A DNA stretch of 6,719 bases. Source: JAVDCA01 sp035764045 (GTDB taxonomy: Bacteria > Pseudomonadota > Alphaproteobacteria > Rhizobiales > Xanthobacteraceae). Of this stretch, positions 1-6,229 are shown piece after piece. How positions within the stretch are numbered: position 1 is the first letter of the stretch; every line of letters starts with the position of its first letter. The notes under the pieces were generated by a model. That model worked only from the letters and a program-made list of their open reading frames with translations. It had not been told where the DNA came from and made no database searches. A program made the position numbers and the translations under genes. Location: positions 1-6,719 of the forward strand of contig DASTZX010000113.1 in NCBI GenBank assembly GCA_035764045.1, in the 5' to 3' direction.

Positions 1-1061
1 CGTCGCGGGCGGAGCCGGACGGGGCAGCGGGCGGCCGCACCTTCCGGCTCACCGGCCACAAATGGTTCATGTCGGCGCCGATGTGCGATGCCTTCCTGGT
101 GCTGGCGCAGACCCGCGGCGGGCCGAGCTGCTTCTTCGTGCCGCGCTTCACGCCCGACCGGCGGCACAATGCGATCCAGCTGCAGCGGCTCAAGGACAAG
201 CTCGGCAACCGCTCGAATGCCTCGAGCGAGGCGGAGTTCGTCGCCGCCCATGCGGAGCTCGTGGGCGAGGAGGGGCGCGGCATCCCGACCATCATCGAGA
301 TGAGCAATCACACGCGGCTCGATTGCGCGATCGGCTCCGCGGGGCTGATGCGGCAGGCCGTGGCGCAGGCGATCCACCATGCCAGTCATCGCACGGCATT
401 CCAGAAACGGCTGGTCGACCATTCGCTGATGGCCAATGTGCTGGCGGACCTCGCGCTCGAGTCGGAAGCCGCGGCCGTGCTCACGCTGCGGCTCGCGCGC
501 GCCTATGACGAAGCGGACGAGGCGGCGGCGGTGTGGCGGCGGGTGGTCACGCCGGCGGCGAAGTTCTGGATCTGCAAGCGCGGGCCGGCGCTTGCCGCCG
601 AAGCCATGGAGGTGCTCGGCGGCAGCGGCTACATCGAGGACTGCGTGCTGCCGCGCATCTTCCGCGAGCTGCCGGTCAACTCGATCTGGGAAGGCTCTGG
701 CAACGTGATGTGCCTCGATGTGCTGCGCGCGCTCGATCGGATGCCCGGCGCCGCCGCGCTGCTCCTGGCCGAGCTCGCCGACGGCGCCGCGGCGGACCGT
801 CGCCTGCGCGGCCTGGTGGCTCGCATCGAGCGCCGCATCGGCGACCGCGCGGCGCGCGACGAAGCGGAAGCCCGCGCCTTCACGCGCGATCTCGTCCTGG
901 CGCTTCAGGCCGCCCTGCTGCTGCGTTCCGCGCCGACGGCGGTCGCCGACGCGTTCTGCGCCGCGCGCCTCTCGGGCGAGGCGGCGGGCGCGTTCGGCAT
1001 GCTGCCGACCGGCGCGCCGCTCCAGGCGATCATCGCACGCGCGGCGCCGACAGCAGGCTGA
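1..1061 (+). CDS. aidB: AidB-like acyl-CoA dehydrogenase, C-terminal part (5' end outside window)
   Basis: The frame is open from the window edge (first whole codon at 3) to TGA at 1059-1061, giving 352 residues. E. coli AidB has about 541, so roughly 190 N-terminal residues are missing. Visible blocks typical of AidB are GHKWFMSAPMCDAFLVLAQ (window residues 18-36), CFFVPRF (43-49), RLKDKLGNRSNAS (62-74), the TRLDCA helix (104-109), PAAKFWICKRG (184-194), AMEVLGGSGYIED (201-213) and PVNSIWEGSGN (224-234). The Glu of WEGSGN lies where many acyl-CoA dehydrogenases carry the catalytic base. AidB is an FAD-binding flavoprotein of the adaptive response to DNA alkylation. It binds DNA, and only weak isovaleryl-CoA dehydrogenase activity has been reported. 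The C-terminal region after residue 240 is Ala/Arg-rich, as expected for the AidB extension. It ends 41 nt from a convergent deacetylase gene. The family call is firm; an alkylation-response role in this organism is inferred. Confidence 0.9.
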   Translation, partial: SRAEPDGAAGGRTFRLTGHKWFMSAPMCDAFLVLAQTRGGPSCFFVPRFTPDRRHNAIQLQRLKDKLGNRSNASSEAEFVAAHAELVGEEGRGIPTIIEMSNHTRLDCAIGSAGLMRQAVAQAIHHASHRTAFQKRLVDHSLMANVLADLALESEAAAVLTLRLARAYDEADEAAAVWRRVVTPAAKFWICKRGPALAAEAMEVLGGSGYIEDCVLPRIFRELPVNSIWEGSGNVMCLDVLRALDRMPGAAALLLAELADGAAADRRLRGLVARIERRIGDRAARDEAEARAFTRDLVLALQAALLLRSAPTAVADAFCAARLSGEAAGAFGMLPTGAPLQAIIARAAPTAG

Positions 1062-1102
1062 TCGGATGTGGGACGCGCAGCGTCGGCGCGCGGCAGCGAG
1101 CG

Positions 1103-2026
1103 TCAGTGATTGATCGGCACTGTCGCGTCCGGAAGCGGCAGCGCGCCGGATGCCGGCGCGCCGACGGTTTGCGCAGTCGGCGCCGTGGCGCCGCCCGCGG
1201 GCGCGAGCTGCGCGGCCGGCCGGCGCGGCTCGCTCAACCACTGGTCCGCAGTGGTCGGCGTCTTCGGTTGGGTCGCGCTCGCCGGCACGACCTGGACGAT
1301 GCGGTAGCCGCGCCGCTTGAGCTCGCGCAGAAGCTTCGGCAGCATCAGCGCCGTCGTGGGCTGGATATCGTGCAGCAGCAGGACGCCCTTGCCCCTGGCC
1401 TCGATCCGGTTGAGCGCGCGGTGCAGCTCCTCGCCGGCGCTGATGTGACGCCAGTCGTCGGCCACGAAATCCGCACTCCAGGTCATCAGCGACTTCGATG
1501 CGAGATAGCTTTCCACGCCCTCGGCGCGCAGCAGGCCCGGGATGCGGAAAAAGGGCGCGACCTCGGACGGATCGCCGAGCGCGGCGGTGACCGAGGCGAT
1601 GCCGTCCTCGACCTCGGCCTTCACCTTGTCGATCGGCATGCGCTCGAAGCGCAACGGATGGTTCTGGCTGTGCGTCCCGATCGTGTGCCCGGCGGCCTGG
1701 ATCTCGCGCACGATCTCGGGATGCTCATGCGCCTGCTGGCCGATCATGAAATACGTCGCCTTGACGCATTGCGCGGCAAGCGTCTGCAGCACCCGGGTGG
1801 TATAGGGCGGCAGCGGACCGTCATCGAAGGTCAGCACGACCTCGTGGTCCTCGAGCGGCAGCGTCTCGTGGTACTGCATGCTGCCGATCCGGGGGTGCTC
1901 GGTCGGATCGACCACCAGGGTCCGGCTGGTGCCGAGCGCGTCGGGATGACCCGGACAGTCGGCTGCTGCTGCGGGGGCAGCGAGGCCGAGGATGCCGACG
2001 AGGCAGATGAGAGGCGCGACCCGCAT
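1103..2026 (-). CDS. Secreted polysaccharide deacetylase (NodB/CE4 family), copy 1, with Pro/Ala-rich C-tail
   Basis: A 307-residue protein with a signal peptide (residues 1 to about 22, MRVAPLICLVGILGLAAPAA then AAD). A complete NodB homology domain follows: TFDDGP at 66-71 (D68 catalytic base, D69 metal ligand), THSQNH at 118-123 (H119 and H123 metal ligands), FFRIPG at 159-164, ADFVADDW at 185-192 and LLHD at 217-220 (H219). CE4 enzymes remove N- or O-acetyl groups from peptidoglycan, chitooligosaccharide or exopolysaccharide; the substrate here cannot be read from the sequence, and periplasmic action is inferred. Residues 249-307 form a low-complexity tail rich in Pro, Ala and Thr, absent from the neighbouring paralog. 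The ATG at 2026 is preferred because a strong Shine-Dalgarno lies 7 nt upstream; an in-frame TTG at 2044 would place that site inside the coding region. It lies downstream of its paralog on the same strand across a 131-nt gap, so it may have its own promoter. Confidence 0.93.
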   Translation of the reverse strand: MRVAPLICLVGILGLAAPAAAADCPGHPDALGTSRTLVVDPTEHPRIGSMQYHETLPLEDHEVVLTFDDGPLPPYTTRVLQTLAAQCVKATYFMIGQQAHEHPEIVREIQAAGHTIGTHSQNHPLRFERMPIDKVKAEVEDGIASVTAALGDPSEVAPFFRIPGLLRAEGVESYLASKSLMTWSADFVADDWRHISAGEELHRALNRIEARGKGVLLLHDIQPTTALMLPKLLRELKRRGYRIVQVVPASATQPKTPTTADQWLSEPRRPAAQLAPAGGATAPTAQTVGAPASGALPLPDATVPINH

Positions 2027-2033
2027 TTCCGTA

Positions 2034-2042
2034 CCACCTTCC
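2034..2042 (-). promoter_or_regulatory. Ribosome binding site deciding the start of deacetylase copy 1
   Basis: On the minus strand this reads GGAAGGTGG, ending 7 nt before the ATG at 2026. It is one of the best Shine-Dalgarno matches in the window, and it is why 2026 is chosen over the in-frame TTG at 2044. Confidence 0.7.
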
Positions 2043-2103
2043 AACGGTTATGGGTCTCTAGGTAGGGGCTTATTTCGGATTTGGCAAAACTCAGCCGCAA
2101 TAA

Positions 2104-2120
2104 GGTTAAGTGTTTATGAA
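2104..2120 (-). promoter_or_regulatory. CtrA-like binding motif upstream of deacetylase copy 1
   Basis: On the minus strand this reads TTCA, seven bases, TTAACC. The alphaproteobacterial CtrA consensus is TTAA-N7-TTAA(C), so there is one mismatch in the first half-site. It lies about 78 nt upstream of the start at 2026 in the only clearly AT-richer intergenic stretch (about 2050-2120), which suggests a promoter region. I see no convincing -35/-10 pair. A chance match is possible, so treat this as a candidate only. Confidence 0.3.
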
Positions 2121-2157
2121 CGGGCAAGGTTCCGCGTGGCTCCTCGCCGGAGAGCGT

Positions 2158-2910
2158 TCAACCCTCGGGCACCACCTGCACGATGCGGTAGCCGCGCGCC
2201 TTCAAGGCCCGCAAGAGGGCCGGCAGCATGGCGGCGGTCTGGGCCTTGGTGTCGTGAAACAGGACGATTCCCCGGCCGGCCCCGCCGAGGCGCCCCAGGA
2301 TCAGCTTGAGCTCCTGGCCCGGGCTCATGGGATTCCAGTCGCTCGCCCAGAGGTCGGCGCCGAAGACGACCATCCGGCGCGCCGCCAGGCGTTCGAGCAG
2401 GGGCGGGGAGGCGGCAAAGCCGGGAAAGCGGAAAAAGGGCGTCGCCGGCGTCGCGCTGGCACCGCCACGCGCGGCGCGCTCGACCGCCGCGACGCCGCGC
2501 GCGATTTCGGCATCGGCCGCCGCCAAGCTCATGCGGTTGAGCAGCGGATGGCCGTAGGTGTGGTGCCCGACCGTGTGGCCCTCGGTGAGCTCGCGCCGCA
2601 CCAGGGCTGGGTTCGCGGCCGCGCTGCGGCCGAGCACGAAGAACGTCGCGCGCACGCATTCGCGCTTGAGCGCGTCGAGCACGCGGTCCGTCGTTCCCGG
2701 CCATGGACCGTCGTCGAAGGTCAGCACCAGCTCCTTCGGAGCGAGCGGCAGGGTGGCGGCAAACTGCTTGGTGCCGACGCGCGGGGTCGTCGCGGCGCTC
2801 ACGGCAAGCACGCGTGCGGTGCCGAGCGCGTCCGCATTGCCGGGACAGGGCTCGGCTGCGGACGCGGCAGGCAGCAGGACGCAACAGAGCGCGAGGAGAC
2901 GGCGAATCAT
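2158..2910 (-). CDS. Secreted polysaccharide deacetylase (NodB/CE4 family), copy 2
   Basis: A 250-residue protein with a short signal peptide (MIRRLLALCCVLLPAASA, predicted cleavage near residue 18) and a full NodB domain: TFDDGP at 64-69 (D66, D67), GHHTYGHP at 115-122 (H117 and H121 metal ligands), FFRFPG at 159-164, ADLWASDW at 185-192 and LFHD at 217-220 (H219). By hand alignment it is roughly 45-50% identical to the adjacent 1103-2026 product, including the mature start CPGxxDALGT and the end RGYRIVQVVP; it stops there, without the other copy's tail. Each mature protein has exactly two cysteines at matching sites (C22 and C85 here), suggesting a periplasmic disulfide. The ATG at 2910 places the signal peptide correctly, but no good Shine-Dalgarno precedes it. 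It is divergent from the isovaleryl-CoA dehydrogenase gene across a repeat-bearing gap. Substrate unknown; both copies may share an envelope or exopolysaccharide target. Confidence 0.92.
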   Translation of the reverse strand: MIRRLLALCCVLLPAASAAEPCPGNADALGTARVLAVSAATTPRVGTKQFAATLPLAPKELVLTFDDGPWPGTTDRVLDALKRECVRATFFVLGRSAAANPALVRRELTEGHTVGHHTYGHPLLNRMSLAAADAEIARGVAAVERAARGGASATPATPFFRFPGFAASPPLLERLAARRMVVFGADLWASDWNPMSPGQELKLILGRLGGAGRGIVLFHDTKAQTAAMLPALLRALKARGYRIVQVVPEG

Positions 2911-2971
2911 GGCGGGGCGGCTGGCGCTGACATTGCCAAGAGGCGGACGTTATAGTTGCAGCAATATCGGT

Positions 2972-3055
2972 CGTCATGCCCCGCGCAAGCGGGGCATCCA
3001 GTCCTCCGCGAGGGTGCGGTGGCTACTGGATCGCCCGCTGTCGCGGGCGATGACG
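2972..3055. repeat. Inverted pair of 31-nt palindromic repeat units (REP-like)
   Basis: Unit 1 (2972-3002) has stem ATGCCCCGC / GCGGGGCAT (2976-2984 with 2989-2997) around loop GCAA. Unit 2 (3025-3055) has stem ATCGCCCGC / GCGGGCGAT (3030-3038 with 3043-3051) around loop TGTC. The reverse complement of unit 2 matches unit 1 at most of its 31 positions, with outer ends CGTCAT and ATCCAGT identical, so the pair is itself an inverted repeat with a 22-nt spacer. It fills much of the 171-nt divergent gap between deacetylase copy 2 and the isovaleryl-CoA dehydrogenase gene. No coding potential is claimed. Confidence 0.85.
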
Positions 3056-3070
3056 GCTGCACACTCAACG

Positions 3071-3076
3071 AAGGAG
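3071..3076 (+). promoter_or_regulatory. Ribosome binding site of isovaleryl-CoA dehydrogenase
   Basis: AAGGAG ends 5 nt before the ATG at 3082. It fixes the start there rather than at in-frame upstream codons, which would translate the palindromic repeat. Confidence 0.75.
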
Positions 3077-3081
3077 CCGTC

Positions 3082-4254
3082 ATGATCCCCAACGCATGGA
3101 GCGGCTTCGATTTCGGTCTCGGCGCCGATGTCGAGCGCCTGCGCGACAGCGTGCGCGACTTCGCGCAAAACGAGATCGCGCCGCGCGCCGGGGAGATCGA
3201 CCGCAGCAACGTGTTTCCGCGCGATCTGTGGCCGCGCATGGGACAGCTCGGGCTGCACGGCATCACCGTCGAGGAGGAATTCGGCGGATCGGGGCTCGGC
3301 TATCTCGAGCACTGCGTCGCCATGGAGGAGGTCTCGCGCGCGTCGGCCTCGGTCGGCCTGTCCTACGGGGCGCATTCCAATCTGTGCGTCAACCAGATCC
3401 GGCGCAACGGAACGGCCGAGCAGAAGCGCCGCTATCTGCCCGGGCTCATCTCCGGCGAGCAGGTCGGCGCGCTCGCGATGTCGGAGCCGGGCGCCGGCTC
3501 GGACGTGGTGGCGATGCGCACGCGCGCCGAGAAGCGCGGCGACCGCTACATCCTCAACGGCTCGAAGATGTGGATCACCAACGGGCCGCACGCCGACACG
3601 CTAGTGGTCTATGCCAAGACGAACCCGGAGGCCGATGCGCGCGGCATCACCGCGTTCCTGATCGAGAAGGGGTTTGCGGGATTCTCAACGGCGCAGAAGC
3701 TCGACAAGCTCGGGATGCGCGGCTCCGATACCTGCGAGCTGGTGTTCGAGGACTGCGAGGTCCCGGCCGAGAACGTGCTGGGCAGCGTGGGGCAGGGCGT
3801 CAGCGTGCTGATGTCCGGGCTCGACTACGAGCGCGTGGTGCTCGCCGCCGGGCCGCTCGGCATCATGCAGGCGTGCCTCGACGCGGTGATCCCCTATCTG
3901 CACGAGCGCAAGCAGTTCGGCGCGCCGATCGGCAGCTTCCAGCTGATGCAGGGCAAGCTCGCCGACATGTATGTGACCACCAACGCCGCCAAGGCCTATG
4001 TGTATGCGGTGGCGCGCGCCTGCGATGGCGGCCGAACCACGCGCGAGGACGCCGCCGGCGCGATCCTCTACGCGGCCGAGCGGGCGACCGCGGTCGCGCT
4101 CGACGCCATCCAGTGCCTCGGCGGAAACGGCTATATCAACGATTACCCGACCGGGCGGCTGCTGCGCGACGCCAAGCTCTATGAGATCGGCGCCGGCACG
4201 AGCGAGATCCGTCGCATGCTGATCGGCCGGGAGATTTTCGACAAGACCGCCTGA
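3082..4254 (+). CDS. ivd: Isovaleryl-CoA dehydrogenase
   Basis: A 390-residue, full-length acyl-CoA dehydrogenase, the normal length for the family. It oxidises isovaleryl-CoA to 3-methylcrotonyl-CoA in leucine degradation and passes electrons through FAD to electron-transfer flavoprotein. Visible features are FGGSGLGYLEH (67-77), the first family signature ALAMSEPGAGSDV (130-142), WITNGPHADTLVVYAKT (164-180), the second signature region QCLGGNGYINDYPTGRLLRD (344-363) and LYEIGAGTSEIRR (366-378). Substrate class is read from the catalytic base: Glu250 in SGLDYERVVLAAGPLG sits at the isovaleryl-CoA dehydrogenase position (human Glu254), while the position used by medium- and short-chain enzymes (YEGT) is Ala here (Ala371). 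The liu partners (methylcrotonyl-CoA carboxylase, methylglutaconyl-CoA hydratase, HMG-CoA lyase) are not beside it in this window; two aldo/keto reductases follow. It also belongs to the same superfamily as the AidB protein at the left edge, but the two are distant. Confidence 0.95.
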   Translation: MIPNAWSGFDFGLGADVERLRDSVRDFAQNEIAPRAGEIDRSNVFPRDLWPRMGQLGLHGITVEEEFGGSGLGYLEHCVAMEEVSRASASVGLSYGAHSNLCVNQIRRNGTAEQKRRYLPGLISGEQVGALAMSEPGAGSDVVAMRTRAEKRGDRYILNGSKMWITNGPHADTLVVYAKTNPEADARGITAFLIEKGFAGFSTAQKLDKLGMRGSDTCELVFEDCEVPAENVLGSVGQGVSVLMSGLDYERVVLAAGPLGIMQACLDAVIPYLHERKQFGAPIGSFQLMQGKLADMYVTTNAAKAYVYAVARACDGGRTTREDAAGAILYAAERATAVALDAIQCLGGNGYINDYPTGRLLRDAKLYEIGAGTSEIRRMLIGREIFDKTA

Positions 4255-4327
4255 GCGACGTTTTTCATCGGTGCCCGCGTCCGCAGCCCGCCCGCCTTTT
4301 TCCCTCCATCCGAATTCCATGAACCCG

Positions 4328-4333
4328 AAGGAG
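4328..4333 (+). promoter_or_regulatory. Ribosome binding site supporting a TTG start for aldo/keto reductase 1
   Basis: AAGGAG lies 8 nt upstream of the TTG at 4342, with an in-frame stop (TGA 4336-4338) just before that TTG. The alternative GTG at 4360 is 26 nt from this site, which is too far for normal initiation. Confidence 0.6.
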
Positions 4334-4341
4334 AATGAGCT

Positions 4342-5181
4342 TTGAGTCCAGATGTTGAAGTGAATGTCGTTGAAGCGAACGGCGCCCGCATTCCGACGGT
4401 CGGGCTCGGGACAATGACGCTCAAGGGCGATGCCTGCGTCGGCGCGGTGAGCGCGGCGCTCAAACAAGGCTATTACCATCTCGACACGGCCGAGCGCTAC
4501 GGGAACGAGAGCGAGGTCGGCGAGGGGCTGCGCGCCTCGGGCGTCGACCGGGCAGACGTGTTCGTCACGACGAAGGTCTATTGGGACAAGCTCGCGCCGG
4601 CGGATTTCGAGGCGTCGTTCGAGCAGAGTCTCAAGAAGCTCGGGCTGCCCTCGGTCGATCTCCTGCTGATCCACTGGCCCAATCCGAAGGTGCCGCTCGC
4701 CGATACGATGCGGGTGCTGTGCCAGGCCAAGAAGGACGGCCGCGCCCGGCACATCGGCACCGCCAACTTCACGGTGCCGCTGATCGAAGAGGCGGTGCGG
4801 CTCGCCACCGAGCCGCTGGTCACCAACCAGATCGAGGTGCATCCCTTTCTCGACCAGAGCAAGGTGATCGCCGCCTGCCGGCGGCACGGCTTGTCGATCA
4901 CCGCTTATTGCCCGCTCGCCCGCGGCAAGGTGCCGGGCGATCCAACGCTCGCGCGCATCGGCAAGGCGCACGGCAAGAGCGCCTCGCAGGCGGCGCTGCG
5001 GTATCTCACGCAGCTCGGCATGGTGGTCATTCCGCGCAGCGGCAATCCGCAGCGGATCGGCGAGAACCGCGCGATCTTCGATTTCACCCTCAGCCCGGCC
5101 GAGATGGCGGAGATCGCCGCGCTCGCACGGCCGGACGGCCGCGTGGTCGATCCGCCGCACGCTCCGAAATGGGATAATTGA
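4342..5181 (+). CDS. Aldo/keto reductase, 2,5-diketo-D-gluconate reductase (DkgA/DkgB) type, copy 1
   Basis: A 279-residue single-domain TIM-barrel oxidoreductase, expected to be cytoplasmic and NADPH-dependent, reducing small aldehydes, methylglyoxal or keto-sugars. The catalytic tetrad is complete: D48 and Y53 in DTAERYGNE, K78 in VTTKV, H111 in LLIHWPNP. GLGT (21-24), NFTVPLIEEA (142-151), TNQIEVHPF (161-169), PLARGK (191-196) and the cofactor segment IPRSGNPQRIGEN (230-242) follow in order, and the ending APKWD resembles the end of E. coli DkgB. The start is ambiguous: TTG 4342 has a good ribosome binding site, but GTG 4360 aligns exactly with the ATG of the neighbouring paralog (MNVVEANGARIP against MDVIEAHGARIP), so the product may be 273 residues. 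It starts 87 nt after ivd and could be cotranscribed with it. It is about 57% identical (hand count, ungapped) to copy 2. Exact substrate unknown. Confidence 0.92.
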   Translation: MSPDVEVNVVEANGARIPTVGLGTMTLKGDACVGAVSAALKQGYYHLDTAERYGNESEVGEGLRASGVDRADVFVTTKVYWDKLAPADFEASFEQSLKKLGLPSVDLLLIHWPNPKVPLADTMRVLCQAKKDGRARHIGTANFTVPLIEEAVRLATEPLVTNQIEVHPFLDQSKVIAACRRHGLSITAYCPLARGKVPGDPTLARIGKAHGKSASQAALRYLTQLGMVVIPRSGNPQRIGENRAIFDFTLSPAEMAEIAALARPDGRVVDPPHAPKWDN

Positions 5182-5203
5182 GCCTTCCGCGCGTGATCTC
5201 ACC

Positions 5204-5307
5204 GGTCCGGCCGGGCTTGTCCCGGCTGTCCACGTCTCTATCCTTGTCGCAGCAAGACGTGGATGCCCCGCGCAGCGCAAGCTTGACTGCGGGCGCGGGC
5301 ATGACGA
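5204..5307. repeat. Inverted pair of palindromic repeat units between the two reductase genes
   Basis: Unit 1 (5204-5237) has stem GCCGGG / CCCGGC (5210-5215 with 5221-5226) around loop CTTGT, followed by CCACGTCT. Unit 2 (5254-5307) begins AAGACGTGGATG and ends GGGCATGACGA, with imperfect outer arms (5263-5271 with 5295-5302) and a longer, partly paired interior (CGCAG 5271-5275 with CTGCG 5287-5291). The boundary arms CACGTCT (5231-5237) and AGACGTG (5255-5261) are inverted, so the units face each other. They occupy most of the 141-nt gap between the two reductase genes. They belong to the same family as the cluster at 6156-6357. Confidence 0.8.
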
Positions 5308-5322
5308 GCAGCAAAGCCGGCC

Positions 5323-6144
5323 ATGGACGTCATCGAGGCACACGGCGCAAGGATTCCCGCGATCGGGCTCGGGACATGGGATGTCCGCGGCCGCGCCTGC
5401 GCGCGCATCGTCGAGCAGGCGCTGCGTCTCGGCTATCGCCATATCGACACCGCCGAAATGTACGACAATGAGCGCGAGGTCGGCGAGGGCCTGCGCGCCT
5501 CGCGGGTCAAGCGCAGCGAGGTCTTCATCACCACCAAGGTGTGGCAGAGCCATCTCGCGCCGCGCGAGTTCGAGCGTGCAACCAAGGAAAGCCTGGCGCG
5601 GCTGCGCCTCTCCGAGGTCGACCTGCTGCTGATCCACTGGCCCAATCCGCAGATCCCGCTGGCGGAGACCATGGGCGCCCTGTGCAAGATGAAGCGCGAG
5701 GGATATGCGCGCCACATCGGGGTATCGAACTTCACGGTGGGGCTGCTGCAGAAAGCGGCGACGCTCGCGACCGAGCCGCTGGTCTGCAACCAGATCGAAT
5801 GGCACCCGTATATCGACCAGCGCAAGATCGTGGCGGAGACTCATCACCTCGGGCTCGCCGTCGTCGCCTACAGCCCGATCGCGCGCGGCCGCGCCGCCGG
5901 CGACCGGGTGCTCAAGACCATCGGCCTCGCCCATCGCAAGACCGCCGGCCAGGTCTGCCTGCGCTACCTGATCCAGGAGGGCGCCGCCGCCATCCCGCGG
6001 ACCTCCAAGCTCGAGCGGCTCTCCGAGAACATCGCGATCTTCGACTTCACGCTCAACGACGCCGAGATGGAGGAGATCCGCAAGCTCGCGCGTCCGACCG
6101 GCCGCATCGTCGATTGGGCGGGCTCGCCCCAGTGGGATGAGTGA
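5323..6144 (+). CDS. Aldo/keto reductase, DkgA/DkgB type, copy 2
   Basis: A 273-residue aldo/keto reductase with an intact tetrad: D42 and Y47 in DTAEMYDNE, K72 in ITTKV, H105 in LLIHWPNP. GLGTW (15-19), GVSNFTVGLL (133-142), CNQIEWHPYIDQ (155-166), SPIARGR (184-190) and the cofactor segment IPRTSKLERLSEN (224-236) follow in order; the protein ends SPQWDE. The ATG at 5323 is the natural start, as EAHGARIPAIGLGT begins four residues later, but there is no clear Shine-Dalgarno and the start lies 16 nt after a palindromic repeat. It aligns without gaps to copy 1 at about 57% identity, which indicates an old tandem duplication rather than a recent one. Differences fall in likely substrate-facing spots, such as WDVRG against MTLKG after GLGT and IEWHPYI against IEVHPFL, so the substrates may differ. 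Likely role: NADPH-dependent reduction of keto-sugars or reactive carbonyls; specificity not determinable. Confidence 0.92.
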   Translation: MDVIEAHGARIPAIGLGTWDVRGRACARIVEQALRLGYRHIDTAEMYDNEREVGEGLRASRVKRSEVFITTKVWQSHLAPREFERATKESLARLRLSEVDLLLIHWPNPQIPLAETMGALCKMKREGYARHIGVSNFTVGLLQKAATLATEPLVCNQIEWHPYIDQRKIVAETHHLGLAVVAYSPIARGRAAGDRVLKTIGLAHRKTAGQVCLRYLIQEGAAAIPRTSKLERLSENIAIFDFTLNDAEMEEIRKLARPTGRIVDWAGSPQWDE

Positions 6145-6155
6145 GGGGACCCTCT

Positions 6156-6177
6156 CGTCATTCCCGCGCTCGTCGCG
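6156..6177. repeat. Truncated palindromic repeat unit (C1)
   Basis: Positions 6157-6177 match 6230-6250 of unit C3 with two differences in 21 nt. The right arm (GGCATCCACGTCTT in C3) is missing: the sequence passes within a few bases into the next unit. This looks like a partial copy cut off by its neighbour. Confidence 0.65.
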
Positions 6178-6182
6178 CCGCA

Positions 6183-6223
6183 GAAAGACGTGGATGGCCG
6201 GGACAAGCCCGGCCATGACGAAA
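6183..6223. repeat. Palindromic repeat unit (C2), 41 nt
   Basis: Perfect 9-bp stem ATGGCCGGG / CCCGGCCAT (6194-6202 with 6208-6216) around loop ACAAG, flanked by GAAAGACGTGG on the left and GACGAAA on the right. It is inverted relative to C3: the 12-nt arm AAGACGTGGATG (6185-6196) is complementary to 6253-6264. It could act as a transcription stop or mRNA 3' stabiliser after reductase copy 2, but no T-tract follows. Confidence 0.85.
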
Positions 6224-6229
6224 TTGGAA

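Noticed and set aside
1072..1084. Small hairpin GACGC-GCA-GCGTC between aidB and deacetylase copy 1 as a terminator
   Set aside because: The stem is only 5 bp and no T-tract follows on either strand; such matches are common in GC-rich sequence.
2027..2044. TTG 2044 as start of deacetylase copy 1
   Set aside because: It would put the strong ribosome site inside the gene and add six polar residues before the signal peptide.
533..2065. A 510-codon plus-strand frame covering the end of aidB and the whole of deacetylase copy 1
   Set aside because: It overlaps two genes with clear family motifs, and its product is Arg/Gly/Ala-rich without recognisable domains: a shadow of GC-rich coding sequence.
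2110..2955. Plus-strand and alternative minus-strand frames over deacetylase copy 2
   Set aside because: Only the 2158-2910 minus frame has a signal peptide and all NodB motifs; the others are low-complexity Arg/Ala/Gly strings.
2956..3081. An upstream in-frame extension of isovaleryl-CoA dehydrogenase
   Set aside because: It would translate the palindromic repeat, and the family N-terminus and the AAGGAG site both fit ATG 3082.
4255..4341. Terminator or promoter in the gap after ivd
   Set aside because: There are T-runs (4261-4265 and near 4307-4311) but no stem before them and no convincing -35/-10 pair; nothing further can be supported.
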